Positions 42,213 through 52,540 of a stretch of DNA of 59,045 nt are shown piece after piece. The notes beneath the pieces were generated by a model that did no database searches, was not told the DNA's origin, and worked only from the letters and a program-made list of their open reading frames with translations. Made by a program: the position numbers and the translations under genes. Position 1 is the first letter of the stretch; each line of letters begins with the position of its first letter. The DNA is taken from contig NZ_CP157680.1 of the NCBI RefSeq assembly GCF_040105105.1, positions 1 through 59,045 of the forward strand, read 5' to 3'. The stretch comes from Polaromonas hydrogenivorans. GTDB lineage: Bacteria > Pseudomonadota > Gammaproteobacteria > Burkholderiales > Burkholderiaceae_C.

Positions 42213-43533
42213 ATTCCTTTTTGTCCATGCAACGTCGGGTTGCATCCACGTTAGAGGCGACGTGGAACAGGATCTCCTTCTGCTGGCTGACGTGCCATGG
42301 AAAAGTCTGCCGACCCGCCCGACGGATCGAGGGATGGACCTTCTGAACATTGCCGCCGGGGTATATGCAGTGGATCGGGCTGTCAAGCGCCAGGCTAGCA
42401 CAGGTAACGATACTGGCATTCGCTTTTTGAACGTGTGTTTTTCCGTTCAAGATTTGGCTTTCTGGCAGCGTTCCGACATTACTGAGGTGGTAGAGGAAAT
42501 TTTGAGCTTCTTAACCGACGAGAACTGGTCAGTAGCTTTTAAACAGGCTAAAGCCGTGTCAGTGCCCCAACAGGCGCCACTGGACTTGTCGTTGATGCGA
42601 AGACCTCGCCGTATAGCGCTCTACAGCGGCGGATTGGATTCCGCTGCCGGTCTGGCAAACCGTGTCCTGGCGGGTATGGACGATTACCTGCTTGTGACGG
42701 TGGGACACCATAACAAGTTAAGACGTCTTTGTGCCAAGCAAATTAAGGAACTCAGTCAGCTTACGCAAACTCCACGTCAACTGCATTCAACTTTGACCGT
42801 GAATTTGCAGGGCGGAGTCACAAAACGGATGCGTCAGCAGGAGTCCTCTCAGCGCAGTCGTGCTTTTCTGTTTTGTGCTGCGGCCGCTGTGGCAGCGCAA
42901 ACCTGCCAGATCGAGGAAATCGAGATTTTCGAGAATGGTGTGGGAGCAATCAACCTGCCGGTGATGACCGCAATGCTGATAGGCGGTTTGGCAACGCGAG
43001 GTGCGCATCCCACTTTCCTCAAGCGAATGGGCGAGCTTGCTTCTCATGTGGCGGAAAATCCGGTTCGCTACTCGCTACCTTTTGCGGCGCTGACCAAAGC
43101 TGAAATGCTTGCTCCTCTTAAAATACATGGTTTAGAGGCTTGGGCGCAGCAGTCTCAGTCTTGTGTCCATACCTCTTTGCGTGAGAAGGCAAGCCACTGC
43201 GGGCAATGCCCCGGTTGCATTGAACGCCGACAAGCGTTTGCTGCCGCCGGTATTGCTGAACTTATTGTCGGTCAATACAGTTTTGATCTGATCGAAGGAA
43301 AAACGCTCGCGCCTAACAGTGCTGACTACCTTCGGTGCTACCTAGACGACGCTGCAGCCTGGCTGAGTGGTGATACCTCAATACGCCACCGCCTTCATTG
43401 GCACCTCAGCGGAACGGATGTTCCTTCTGAGCAGCACAAGTTGATTGCCGAGCGTCAATATCGCCATGCTCAAGAGGTCATGACCACACTGGGCCACTTG
43501 ACTGGGCAGCGCTTGGCCAAAGTCCCCAATTAA
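42193..43533 (+). CDS. QueC-like PP-loop ATPase of defence type
   Basis: 446 residues. Unknown N-terminal domain to about 130, then the PP-loop RRIALYSGGLDSAAGLANRV (SGGLDS near 146-151), HHNKLRRLCAKQIKEL, IEIFENGVGAINLPV and the cysteine cluster CVHTSLREKASHCGQCPGCI near 323-343, which fits the zinc site of QueC. QueC makes preQ0; long QueC-like proteins occur in Qat and some CBASS operons. None of the other queuosine genes are present, so it is a defence-type member. Confidence 0.8.
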   Translation: MSQDRTKFLFVHATSGCIHVRGDVEQDLLLLADVPWKSLPTRPTDRGMDLLNIAAGVYAVDRAVKRQASTGNDTGIRFLNVCFSVQDLAFWQRSDITEVVEEILSFLTDENWSVAFKQAKAVSVPQQAPLDLSLMRRPRRIALYSGGLDSAAGLANRVLAGMDDYLLVTVGHHNKLRRLCAKQIKELSQLTQTPRQLHSTLTVNLQGGVTKRMRQQESSQRSRAFLFCAAAAVAAQTCQIEEIEIFENGVGAINLPVMTAMLIGGLATRGAHPTFLKRMGELASHVAENPVRYSLPFAALTKAEMLAPLKIHGLEAWAQQSQSCVHTSLREKASHCGQCPGCIERRQAFAAAGIAELIVGQYSFDLIEGKTLAPNSADYLRCYLDDAAAWLSGDTSIRHRLHWHLSGTDVPSEQHKLIAERQYRHAQEVMTTLGHLTGQRLAKVPN

Positions 43534-43575
43534 CCCCTATGGAAGTCGTTCTTCGACTTCCCAAGAAACGTTTGC

Positions 43576-44787
43576 ATGAACTACGAAAACACTGACCTTT
43601 CGGCCCTGGCTGAACGGCTTTTAGCCGCACGCAGGAGCGCCGGCATCACCCAGGACACGGCCGCCGCTCATCTGGACATGAGCCGGCCGACCTTCATTGC
43701 AATCGAAAAGGCGACGCGAAGGCCGCGTCCAGAGGAACTGGTGAAGCTTGCCACGCTGTACAAGACTTCTGTAAGCACGCTGCTGCGGCAGGAAACGCAG
43801 CCACCCAAGCTGCAGCCGCATCTTCGTTCGGTTTTCAATGGCAATGCGGAAGATCAAGAGGAGTTGGAGATCGCCATTGCCAAGCTCACGGGCTTTGTGG
43901 ATGACTACCTGTTCCTTGAAAACAAGCTTGATGCACAGCTTGTCACCAACTTTCCTTCTCGCATTCGCGCGTCGGTCGGAGCCGTTGAACGATTTGCTGA
44001 GCACTGCGCACAGGAAGAACGGTCCCGGCTCAATCTTGGCGCGCACTTGCCGATCTACACCTTGCGCGAGGTCTTGGAAGATGTCGGCGTTCATGTTTTC
44101 CTGGACGCGTTGCCATCAAAATTGGCCGGGCTTTATGTCTTTGTGCCTGACTTTGGCTACTGCGTCCTCATCAACAAGTTGCACCCGAAAGAGCGCCGCC
44201 GCTGGACGACGGCGCACGAGTATGGGCATTTCCTCATGGATCGTGACAAGCCTGGTGTCGACTACCTTCGACCCATGCAACGCAAGCCTGAAAACGAGAA
44301 GTTTGCCGACGCTTTTGCCGCAGCGTTCCTCATGCCAGAGGCGGGAGTACAGCGGCGCTTCTACGAGGAAGTGGAGCGAAAGAGCGACTTCAATGTAGGC
44401 GATCTTTGCCGAATGGCTGACTATTTCGCTGTGTCGCTGATGGCGATGACGCTGCGGCTGGAGTCGCTCAACCTGATCGGTCGCGGAAGTTGGGACGCTA
44501 TCAAGGAGGCCGGTGTGGCGGTCAAAGAACTCAAGCGCGAGGCTGGGGTGCAGGAACTGCCTGATGCTGATTCCGTCGACACCTTTCCCGACCGCTACAA
44601 ACTGCTGGCGGTCCAGGCATGGTCTTCAGAAAAGATCAGCACTGGAACGCTTGCCAAGCTGCTTCGCTGCTCGGTTGTGGAAGCGCGTGAAATCGCTTAC
44701 CGATGTGCCGAGGTTCAATTCGATGAAGATGGGATTTCAGAGCGATTTAGCGTGAATCTGACGGACTCGCTGCTGACGGTGCGGTAA
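43576..44787 (+). CDS. XRE HTH fused to ImmA/IrrE zinc peptidase
   Basis: 403 residues. HTH at about 8-62 (LAERLLAARRSAGITQDTAA, HLDMSRPTFIAIEKATRRP). ImmA/IrrE (COG2856) domain with RWTTAHEYGHFLMDRDKPGV, HExxH at about 213-217, then FADAFAAAFLMPEAGV. Such proteins repress toxin or stress genes and can cleave the repressor partner. The C-terminal 100 residues (LAVQAWSSEKISTGTLAKLL) look like a second DNA-binding helix set. Four bp before the PIN-like gene. Confidence 0.88.
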   Translation: MNYENTDLSALAERLLAARRSAGITQDTAAAHLDMSRPTFIAIEKATRRPRPEELVKLATLYKTSVSTLLRQETQPPKLQPHLRSVFNGNAEDQEELEIAIAKLTGFVDDYLFLENKLDAQLVTNFPSRIRASVGAVERFAEHCAQEERSRLNLGAHLPIYTLREVLEDVGVHVFLDALPSKLAGLYVFVPDFGYCVLINKLHPKERRRWTTAHEYGHFLMDRDKPGVDYLRPMQRKPENEKFADAFAAAFLMPEAGVQRRFYEEVERKSDFNVGDLCRMADYFAVSLMAMTLRLESLNLIGRGSWDAIKEAGVAVKELKREAGVQELPDADSVDTFPDRYKLLAVQAWSSEKISTGTLAKLLRCSVVEAREIAYRCAEVQFDEDGISERFSVNLTDSLLTVR

Positions 44788-44791
44788 GTGC

Positions 44792-45352
44792 ATGAGCCAC
44801 TATATTTTGGATGCCTGTGCGCTCGTTAATCTTTATTGCGCTTGGGGTGGTTTGGGCGAGCTACAAAATTTCGGCGCCTCGTGGAGTGTTGGAGATACTG
44901 CTCTAGGAGAGGCAATGTTCGTGCGGAATTTCGATTCCAATGGCCATATTTCCAAGGTCACGCTGGACCCTTTGGCTGTCGTTGCCGATGGCAATTTGCA
45001 GGTGCTCTCGCTTGCTGATGTGCGGGAGCATGCCTCTTTTATCGAGTTCGCATTGGAGTTGGACGATGGCGAGGCGCAAGCCATGTCTCTGGCCCTTCAC
45101 CGGAAATGTTTATTGGTGACAGACGACCGACCTGCTGTTCGTGTTGCGAGCGGGCTGATTACTGTGGTTGCGATGGGAACGCCGGAAATACTTCTTGCGT
45201 GGGTGAAGGCGAACCCCGAACAACGGCATCGTCTGCCAGAGATCGTGCGTCGTGTGAGCGTACTCGGGCCGTTTCAGCTCAAGAAAAGCTCTCCCCATTA
45301 CGACTGGTGGCAAGCGCTTCTATCGGACAGTAGTGCGCAATCTATAGCGTGA
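44792..45352 (+). CDS. PIN-like ribonuclease, putative toxin
   Basis: 186 residues. ILDACALVNLY puts an Asp at residue 7; LELDDGEAQAMSLALHRKCL and LVTDDRPAVRVA provide the E and D residues of a PIN active site, in the DUF3368-like order. Follows an XRE-ImmA/IrrE gene by 4 bp, the known arrangement of COG2856 antitoxins with nuclease toxins. Likely cuts RNA when released. A gap of 118 bp without features separates it from hsdR, which converges. Confidence 0.75.
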   Translation: MSHYILDACALVNLYCAWGGLGELQNFGASWSVGDTALGEAMFVRNFDSNGHISKVTLDPLAVVADGNLQVLSLADVREHASFIEFALELDDGEAQAMSLALHRKCLLVTDDRPAVRVASGLITVVAMGTPEILLAWVKANPEQRHRLPEIVRRVSVLGPFQLKKSSPHYDWWQALLSDSSAQSIA

Positions 45353-45470
45353 CGCGGAGCTAAATATCCAGCTTAAGCCTGGTTCACACCTCGGACGCTT
45401 CGATCTCACAAGATGCCATGCCGGTGCAAAACCGCCCGCTTGACTCAGGCCAGCGTTTCTTCTCCAGCGC

Positions 45471-48400
45471 CTAAATCGACCAAACTACCCCCAGCGCCTG
45501 CGCCTGCTGCAGCACCAGCTCCACCGCCGCATCCTGCAGGTCCGGCGGGTATTTGTACTTGCGCAGGATGCGCTTGACCATCAGGCGCAGCCTGGCGCGC
45601 ACGCTTTCGCGCTCCGACCAGTCCACGCTCAGGTTTTGCCGCAGGTTCTCGGTCAGCTCATGGGCGATCTTCTTGAGGGTTTCATCGGTCAGTTCCCGGA
45701 CGGCCGATTCGTTGGTGGCCAGCGCGTCATAAAACTTGATCTCGTCCTCGGTGAGGCCCAGCTGTTCGCCCCGGTGGGCCGCTTCCTGAAACTTCCTGGC
45801 CATCGCCACCAGTTCCTCCATGACCTGGGCGGTCTCGATGGAGCGGTTCTGGTAGCGCTTGATGACGCCGGCAAGCAGCTCGGAAAACTTCTTCTCCTGC
45901 ACCACGTTGCTGGCAAACCGGCTCTTGATCTCGCCCTCCAGCAGCCGCTCCAGCAACTCGACCGCCAGGTTCTTCTCGGGCAGGTTCTTCACCTGCGCCA
46001 AGAACTCGTCGGACAGCAGCCCGATGTTGGGCTTGTCCAGCCCGACGGCGTCAAAAATGTCCACCACGCTGTCCGACACCACGGCCGAGTTGATGATCTG
46101 CCGGATGGCCAGGTCGCGCTGCTCGTCGGTCTTCTTTTGCGCGCTCAAATCCTTTTTGGTCAGGATGACCTTGACGCCCTGCAAAAAGGCCACTTCCTCG
46201 CGCACCGCCTTGGCCTCGTCCAGCGTGCAGCACAGGCTGAACGCCTTGCTCATCGCCAGGGCCGTGTCGGCAAAGCGCTTCTTGCCGTCCTGGATGCCGA
46301 GCACATGGTTGGCGGCGCCCGCTAGCGCCTTGTGGCCGCCGGTCAGAAAACCGCTGTAGTCGTAGCCGTGCAGCATGGTTTGCAGGATGTCGAGTTTTTC
46401 GGCCAGCACGCTGAACGCTTCATGCGCGTCCACCGTGGGCCGTCCCCGGCCCTTGCTCTGGGTGTATTCCTTCATGGCGGCTTTGAGTTCATTGCCGATG
46501 CCGATGTAGTCCACCACCAGGCCGCCCTGCTTGTCCTTGAACACCCGGTTGACCCGGGCAATCGCCTGCATCAGGTTGTGGCCCTTCATGGGCTTGTCCA
46601 CGTACAGGGTGTGTACGCACGGCGCGTCAAAGCCGGTGAGCCACATGTCGCGCACGATGACCAGCCTCAAGGGATCGGCCGGATCCTTGAAGCGTTTTTC
46701 CAGGCGCTTCTTGACCTGCGCGCTGTAGATGTGCGGGCGCAGCAGCGCCTTGTCGCTGCTGGACCCGGTCATCACGATCTTGATGGCGCCCTTTTCGGGA
46801 TCGGGGTCGTGCCAGTCGGGACGCAGCTTGACGATCTCGTTGTACAGATGCACGCAGATGTCGCGGCTCATGGCCACCGTCATGGCCTTGCCGCTCTGGG
46901 CTTTGTTGCGCTCCTCGAAATGCGCCACCAGGTCGGCCGCGACGCTGGCAACGCGCGGTTCAGCGCCGACCACCTGCTCCAGGGCAGCCCAGCGGCTTTT
47001 GAGCTTGGCCTGGGTGCTTTCCTCCTCGTCCTCGGCCAGCTCATCGACCTCTTCGTCGATCAGCGAAAAATCTTCTTCCTTGAGCTTCAACTTGGCCAGG
47101 CGCGACTCGTAGTAGATAGCGACCGTGGCGCCGTCCTCCTTGGCCTGCTGCATGTCATAGACCGAGATGTAGTCGCCGAACACGGCGCGCGTGTCGCGAT
47201 CCTCACTGCTGACCGGGGTGCCGGTGAAGGCCACGAAGGTGGCGTTGGGCAGTGCGTCGCGCAGGTGCTGGGCGTAGCCGACCTGGTAGGTCTCGTGTCC
47301 GGGCTTGCCCTTGAGCTTGGCCTCGAAGCCGTACTGGGTGCGGTGCGCCTCGTCGGCAATGACCACGATGTTGTGGCGCTCGGACAGGGTGGGGAAGGTG
47401 TCCTCGTCCTCGCCCGGCATGAACTTCTGGATGGTGGCGAACACGATGCCGCCCGAGGGCCGGTTCGCCAGCCTGGTCCGCAGATCCTGCCGCGTGCTGA
47501 CCTGCACCGGCTGCTCGCGCAGCAGATCCTGGGCCAGGCTGAACACGCCAAAGAGCTGGCCGTCCAGGTCGTTGCGGTCGGTAATCACCACGATGGTCGG
47601 GTTTTCCATCTCCGGCTCCTGCATCACGCGCGCGGCAAAGCAGGTCATGGTGATGCTCTTGCCGCTGCCCTGGGTGTGCCAGACCACGCCACCCTTGTGG
47701 GTGCCACCGGGGCGCGAAGCGGTCACGACCTGGTTAATCGCCGAGCGCACCGCATGGAACTGGTGGTAGCCGGCGATTTTCTTGGCCAAGGCGCCATCGT
47801 CCTCGAACAGCACGAAGTAGCGCAGGTAGTCCAGCAGGTAGGCGGGCGCCAGCACGCCGCGCACCAGGGTCTGCAGCTCGTTGAATTCGCCCAGCGGGTC
47901 CAGCGTCACGCCGTCGATGGTGCGCCAGGCCATGAAGCGCTCGCTGCTGGCCGAGAGCGACCCGAGCAGCGCCTCGGTGCCGTCCGAGATGACCAGGATC
48001 TCGTTGTACTCGAACACGCCCGGGATCTGCGCCTTGTAGGTCTGGATCTGGTCGTAGGCTTTCCACACATCGGCGTTGAGGTCGGCCGGGTTCTTGAGTT
48101 CGAGCAGCGCCAGGGGCAGGCCGTTGACGAACAGGATGATGTCGGGGCGGCGCGTGTGGTGCGCGCCTTTGAGGGTGAACTGGTTGACCGCCAGCCATTC
48201 ATTGCGCACGGGATTGGCCCAGTCGATCAGGCGCACGAAGTCGCCCCGGGTCTGGCCGTCCTGTTGGTACTGCACCGGCACGCCGCCCACCAGCAGTTTG
48301 TGGAAATGCCGGTTGGCGCTCAGCAGCGCCGGGATGCCCAGGTCAAGAACCTGCTTGAAGGCGTCTTCGCGGGCGGCGGTCGGGATGCCGGGGTTGAGCT

Positions 48401-48560
48401 TGTGGATGGCCTCGCGCAGCCGGAAGGGCAGCAGCGCCTGGCTGAAACTGCTGCGTTCGGGCGTGGGGCCGTCAGGGGCGATGTCGTAGCCGCAGCGGCA
48501 GGTGTAGCCCACGTCCTGCAGCCAGGCGAGGGTTTCTTGTTCGAGTTGGTCTTCAGTCAT
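45471..48560 (-). CDS. hsdR: Type I restriction endonuclease subunit R
   Basis: 1029 residues. Nuclease motif [20 protein letters not shown] at about 138-156 (PD...ELK). SF2 translocase: [11 protein letters not shown] at 295-305, [44 protein letters not shown] and the arginine-finger region [11 protein letters not shown]. The C-terminal helical domain binds the methylase core. Last gene of the minus-strand operon starting at hsdM, 26 bp after mcrC. Confidence 0.95.
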   Translation of the reverse strand: MTEDQLEQETLAWLQDVGYTCRCGYDIAPDGPTPERSSFSQALLPFRLREAIHKLNPGIPTAAREDAFKQVLDLGIPALLSANRHFHKLLVGGVPVQYQQDGQTRGDFVRLIDWANPVRNEWLAVNQFTLKGAHHTRRPDIILFVNGLPLALLELKNPADLNADVWKAYDQIQTYKAQIPGVFEYNEILVISDGTEALLGSLSASSERFMAWRTIDGVTLDPLGEFNELQTLVRGVLAPAYLLDYLRYFVLFEDDGALAKKIAGYHQFHAVRSAINQVVTASRPGGTHKGGVVWHTQGSGKSITMTCFAARVMQEPEMENPTIVVITDRNDLDGQLFGVFSLAQDLLREQPVQVSTRQDLRTRLANRPSGGIVFATIQKFMPGEDEDTFPTLSERHNIVVIADEAHRTQYGFEAKLKGKPGHETYQVGYAQHLRDALPNATFVAFTGTPVSSEDRDTRAVFGDYISVYDMQQAKEDGATVAIYYESRLAKLKLKEEDFSLIDEEVDELAEDEEESTQAKLKSRWAALEQVVGAEPRVASVAADLVAHFEERNKAQSGKAMTVAMSRDICVHLYNEIVKLRPDWHDPDPEKGAIKIVMTGSSSDKALLRPHIYSAQVKKRLEKRFKDPADPLRLVIVRDMWLTGFDAPCVHTLYVDKPMKGHNLMQAIARVNRVFKDKQGGLVVDYIGIGNELKAAMKEYTQSKGRGRPTVDAHEAFSVLAEKLDILQTMLHGYDYSGFLTGGHKALAGAANHVLGIQDGKKRFADTALAMSKAFSLCCTLDEAKAVREEVAFLQGVKVILTKKDLSAQKKTDEQRDLAIRQIINSAVVSDSVVDIFDAVGLDKPNIGLLSDEFLAQVKNLPEKNLAVELLERLLEGEIKSRFASNVVQEKKFSELLAGVIKRYQNRSIETAQVMEELVAMARKFQEAAHRGEQLGLTEDEIKFYDALATNESAVRELTDETLKKIAHELTENLRQNLSVDWSERESVRARLRLMVKRILRKYKYPPDLQDAAVELVLQQAQALGVVWSI

Positions 48561-48586
48561 ATGTGTTCAATGCCCCTGCCCTTGCT

Positions 48587-49906
48587 TCAAACTGCACCAA
48601 AGGCAGCCATTGGCTCTTTTGACCCTTGCGTGGGCTTGCAATGCCTTGGTAGAGAAATCAAATCTGAACCAAGCAACTGATCGTCATCCAGATCAAACGG
48701 AAGAACACTCAGCATGAGGTTTTCATCGAAATGAAAGGGTACCAGTGGCTCCGCAAATAATGTGGTCCTTGGGTACACCAAGGCCATGTTTCCTCGCCCC
48801 TGAAGGTATTTCATCCCATATGCATGCAATTGGTAGAAATCACTTTGGCTCAGTCCGTATTTGCTGTCTCGGTCGGCAGAATTCAGTCGCTTCCACTTGG
48901 TGTCCAGAATCCACCGATGGGCGCCGGCCTCAACCAGAAGATCAGGCTTTAACTGGAAGATCGGCTTACCATCGTGAGTGCAAAGTGACAGGCTCGACGC
49001 TGGTGCGCGCAATCGAACATCCGACGGCAGCTGTCGGCGCAACCAACGTGTCACATGCTGCTCGAACAGCCGCTCCATTGGAAAGAGCAGGCTTAGGCCC
49101 GAGTGCGTACCTAGCAACGCCAGTGGAAGGCTGCGGTTCAGGATCAGTTCGCACCATGGTTTGATGGCACGGTAATGCACCATCAGACTGTCAGTTCCCC
49201 AAGCACGGAAATCATCCTGAATCCGCGTGCTGGCCGACACCTCAGCAAGGCGAAAGCTTATCTCTTGCGCCAATCGCCAGTTGTCAGGATGTTGCGTGGC
49301 CAGGCGAATGCTCTCCAACGCCAGCTTGAGCAAGCGGTTCTCGGGACGATCAGGGACGAAAACATCGTGGCGTACCTGAAAGTGGTGAGCGCGCCCTGGT
49401 GGCTGGCGCAATTGAGCAAAGACATTGAGTTGTCCGCGCAAGAATGGGCGCTCTTCCTCGACCCGCTGGTAGTCGAAGCGGATGCCGCGCTTCAGGATCC
49501 GATCAAGCTCAGTCAGAAAGCGGCCCATTACCCACTCGGTCAGTGGCGCATCAAAGCGCTCCAGTTGGGCTTCGCCTGCATCGCGAGTCGGCAAATCCAG
49601 CATGGACTGGATCATCCTGCGCAACAGGGCTCGACATGACGTCAGGCTGTCTCCATGATCCTGGTGCTTGGGCAGCACCTCCAGCGTCGTGCCGCAGGGT
49701 GTCTGCAGCACCCCGACATAGTTATCCAAGCGTAGCCAGCGCCGTCCATCCACCTGAAGCAATCTGGCCCCAGCGCGGGAAAATGATTCGTTGAGCCGGC
49801 AAAGGTGGTCAAAAGCGCTCACGCTGACCTGCGCGCGGTCCAGTGAGGCCTCACATGGCTCCGTGGTGAGCCGCGCATATTCGCGAACGCTTACGAGCGT
49901 ATTCAC
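48587..49906 (-). CDS. mcrC: McrC-type restriction subunit
   Basis: 439 residues. McrC N-terminal domain (RRWLRLDNYVGVLQTPCGTT, EVLPKHQD) and C-terminal PD-(D/E)xK nuclease FQLKPDLLVEAGAHRWILDT followed by KWKRLN, at about 317-342. McrC stimulates the McrB GTPase and cuts modified-cytosine DNA. Its ATG overlaps the mcrB stop (ATGA). Confidence 0.92.
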   Translation of the reverse strand: MNTLVSVREYARLTTEPCEASLDRAQVSVSAFDHLCRLNESFSRAGARLLQVDGRRWLRLDNYVGVLQTPCGTTLEVLPKHQDHGDSLTSCRALLRRMIQSMLDLPTRDAGEAQLERFDAPLTEWVMGRFLTELDRILKRGIRFDYQRVEEERPFLRGQLNVFAQLRQPPGRAHHFQVRHDVFVPDRPENRLLKLALESIRLATQHPDNWRLAQEISFRLAEVSASTRIQDDFRAWGTDSLMVHYRAIKPWCELILNRSLPLALLGTHSGLSLLFPMERLFEQHVTRWLRRQLPSDVRLRAPASSLSLCTHDGKPIFQLKPDLLVEAGAHRWILDTKWKRLNSADRDSKYGLSQSDFYQLHAYGMKYLQGRGNMALVYPRTTLFAEPLVPFHFDENLMLSVLPFDLDDDQLLGSDLISLPRHCKPTQGSKEPMAAFGAV

Positions 49907-52446
49907 GAGATAAGTGTATGGTCAATCACGCCCAAGTAGCTCTCGGGGAAATCAAAAGCGGTGGCGTTAGTCTGCCAATTGGGCCGATGCTGTGACACGA
50001 TCACGTCCTCACCAAACAGCGTCTTGATATCCTGTTTCTTCGGCTGGATGAATTGGTACTGCCCTGAGGGTTTGCGGTGATCGTTGAGCACCCACTGGAT
50101 GCGCTGCCAATCGTCAAAGAAATACTCCTGCAGCAGCGGCAGCACCTGATTGCGGAAAATCTCGCCCAAGCGCGACATGCGCTTGTCTTTTTCCAATGGC
50201 ATGAAATAGGCGTGACCCAAGGCGTGCTCCCTGTCCAGAAGCGCTTCAATACGCTGGTTCATCACCCGCAACAGTTTGCCCACGTTGACCCCATCAACCT
50301 CAACAGCATCCAGCAACTCTGGCTTTGGTGGCATTTCCTTAAAGACAAACCGGCGACGCAAAGCCACGTCCAAGCCAGTCAGCGAACGGTCGGCCGTGTT
50401 CATGGTGCCGATCAGATACACGTTGGCCGGAACGCCGAAGCTGCTCCTTGAGTAAGGCAACACGGTTTCTAGCGCTTCAGCCTCACCCGTTCTTTTGGAT
50501 GGTTCGATCAATGTGATCAGCTCGCCAAAGATGCGCGAAACATTGCCTCGGTTGATCTCATCGATCACCAAAACATAAGGCTCCCGTGCAGGCGGTGATG
50601 CCTGCGGCAGATCACTGAACTTGACGTTGGCCGCGGTCAACGCCTCCAGCAGATCAGGCCATTTGATCCGCCTCAAGGGGTACACGGTCTGCAGGGTTAG
50701 CTGCTTACCGTTGTTGAGTGCCACGACGTTAAAGTCAAGTCCTGTGGCCAGCCAATGAATTGGTAGCTTGTGGACGTAGTCCTTGCGAACGCCAGCAGGA
50801 ACATTTGCTGTGTATTCGTACTCACCGGTGACAACTCCCACCGCACCAATCGTTGTGCGACTGGCCAGGCAAACGACCACATCGCCCACCACAATCTTCT
50901 CACCGAAATTTTCCAGCGATTTCCGCTCTTTCACACCCAGGTGCAAGTTAGGGTCTGCTAGATTGGCTGTGTCCAGATTACCGGCTTGAGACCACCCGAT
51001 ACGGCCCTCGCCGTGGCTCAAGCAATAGGTACGGGTTTCACCGGAACTACTGGCCTCCTCGATGGACAATTTCCAAACTTTGGCACCTTCGCGGATACCG
51101 ACTTTCGCCTCAAGTTGTTTGTTGCGTCGCGCATCCGTGCAGAGCTGAGCGAATACACCTGGCTCCACCCGATACTGCAAGCTTTCTGACGAACTTTCAT
51201 CATCTGTCTCTGTATCCGCCCGAATGCCCTCCACGAAGTCCTCATAACTGAAGCTCTGGTGGAAGGTCACGAAGCGCATACGGCCTGCATCTCGAAACTC
51301 ATCAAAGCGGCGCTTTAATGCTTCCCGGTTCTGGATGTTCAAAGTGAGGAAAGCTGGGTCAAGAACCTCAAGTGCTGTATCGATCGTGGCGAACGTCTTA
51401 CCCGTTCCGGGAGGTCCAAAGAGGATTTGATTGAGCGGCGGTTTGGGCATGGATACTTCGTCTATTAGGGATTGGGAAGTCACGATGCTGGGGACCTTTT
51501 CGCCGTCATAGGCCTCACAAAGAGCTACCAACGCCAGACGGGTGGGGATCGTTATCTTGACGATGGCGGTTCCCTCGGCCAGCGAAGGCGCGTTGGCAGG
51601 GATGTTGCTGCTGCGGCTTTTGCTGGCAGCGTAAGGAATCACAGAAGTCAATTGCCCCTTCACTTCGTCGGTGAGCCAGTCCCCTTGACTCAGGTACAGC
51701 GTGGGCGTCTTGTTGTCCAGCGCAAGTGCCACTTCGAGCCCACCCGCTGTTCGAAAGCCTGCCATTTTGTCTGTTGCCAACTTGATAGGGGTGAACCGAT
51801 CCGATGCCATCAGGAAAGCATGTGTGTCTGGTGTGCTCAGCTTGGCTGACTCGATTGCCTGAATCTGCTCCCAAAGCTCATCACCGTAGGTCAGCAGATC
51901 CTGACCATTGCGCTTGGCTATGAGTTGTGCATGCATCTCACTGCAGCTGACTCGCCTCTCGCGGCTGGCGACTGCATGGAGACTTTCCTTTTTGAAGATG
52001 GGAAGTACGCATGGCTGCGTAGGATGCTGAAAGAGAAATGCAATCTTCCATTTGGTTACCGTGCCCAGGTCAGCCGCCTCGATGGTAGCCAGATCGCCTT
52101 TACGGGCAGCATGCGCGACCTGCGAGATGATGTTTCTAACGGTTGTGAACGCCTGCGCTGACGTCTCGCCGTACTTGCCGAACCATCCATATTCCGCGTC
52201 GTACCGCAACCCGCGCTGATCCGCCTTGTCGCTCAGGTCTTTGCGAGAAAAAACCCCAAACTTGAAAGAGGATCCGCCCCAAATGGAGCCGAGGTTTTCA
52301 GTACGAGTTTCCAGCCAGTTCGCAAAGCTGTCCTTGTCACCTGCTTGCGTGTACTGAGGCAGGGTCATCTGGTTCAATGCTTCGATCGGCCACCGCTTTA
52401 GGAAGTCATCCCACGTTGCTTGACGTTCTTCAATCGATGTGGTCAT
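49903..52446 (-). CDS. mcrB: McrB-type AAA+ GTPase
   Basis: 847 residues. N-terminal 240 residues (RWPIEALNQMTLPQYTQAGD) form a recognition module, with a DNA-binding-like insert at 430-600 (ASRTTIGAVGVVTGEYEYTA resembles an EVE/HIRAN-type reader). Walker A FGPPGTGKTFATID at about 341-354, Walker B VLVIDEINRGNVSRIFGELI near 624 and the McrB signature GTMNTADRSL. McrB translocates DNA by GTP hydrolysis. Its start codon overlaps the stop of a 20-codon hsdS scar. Confidence 0.92.
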   Translation of the reverse strand: MTTSIEERQATWDDFLKRWPIEALNQMTLPQYTQAGDKDSFANWLETRTENLGSIWGGSSFKFGVFSRKDLSDKADQRGLRYDAEYGWFGKYGETSAQAFTTVRNIISQVAHAARKGDLATIEAADLGTVTKWKIAFLFQHPTQPCVLPIFKKESLHAVASRERRVSCSEMHAQLIAKRNGQDLLTYGDELWEQIQAIESAKLSTPDTHAFLMASDRFTPIKLATDKMAGFRTAGGLEVALALDNKTPTLYLSQGDWLTDEVKGQLTSVIPYAASKSRSSNIPANAPSLAEGTAIVKITIPTRLALVALCEAYDGEKVPSIVTSQSLIDEVSMPKPPLNQILFGPPGTGKTFATIDTALEVLDPAFLTLNIQNREALKRRFDEFRDAGRMRFVTFHQSFSYEDFVEGIRADTETDDESSSESLQYRVEPGVFAQLCTDARRNKQLEAKVGIREGAKVWKLSIEEASSSGETRTYCLSHGEGRIGWSQAGNLDTANLADPNLHLGVKERKSLENFGEKIVVGDVVVCLASRTTIGAVGVVTGEYEYTANVPAGVRKDYVHKLPIHWLATGLDFNVVALNNGKQLTLQTVYPLRRIKWPDLLEALTAANVKFSDLPQASPPAREPYVLVIDEINRGNVSRIFGELITLIEPSKRTGEAEALETVLPYSRSSFGVPANVYLIGTMNTADRSLTGLDVALRRRFVFKEMPPKPELLDAVEVDGVNVGKLLRVMNQRIEALLDREHALGHAYFMPLEKDKRMSRLGEIFRNQVLPLLQEYFFDDWQRIQWVLNDHRKPSGQYQFIQPKKQDIKTLFGEDVIVSQHRPNWQTNATAFDFPESYLGVIDHTLIS

Positions 52447-52513
52447 TCTGCAATTTTCTTCATGATTGCCTCAAGTTTAGGTAGGCGTAGGTGGCCCGAG
52501 ATCAGGCACAATG
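52443..52513 (-). pseudogene. Scar of an older hsdS gene
   Basis: Minus frame reads [22 protein letters not shown], stop: the conserved C-terminal end of HsdS (compare [19 protein letters not shown] in the intact gene at 53605). The stop TGA overlaps the mcrB ATG. This shows that mcrB once followed directly on a different hsdS, and that DUF1016 with the present hsdS was brought in by recombination. Confidence 0.8.
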
Positions 52514-52540
52514 GTTTCTTTTGTTCACACTGCTGTTCTG

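Noticed and set aside
46332..48680. 782-codon plus-strand frame opposite hsdR
   Set aside because: The minus frame carries all type I HsdR motifs. The plus frame is rich in V, H, Q and G typical of antisense of high-GC genes.
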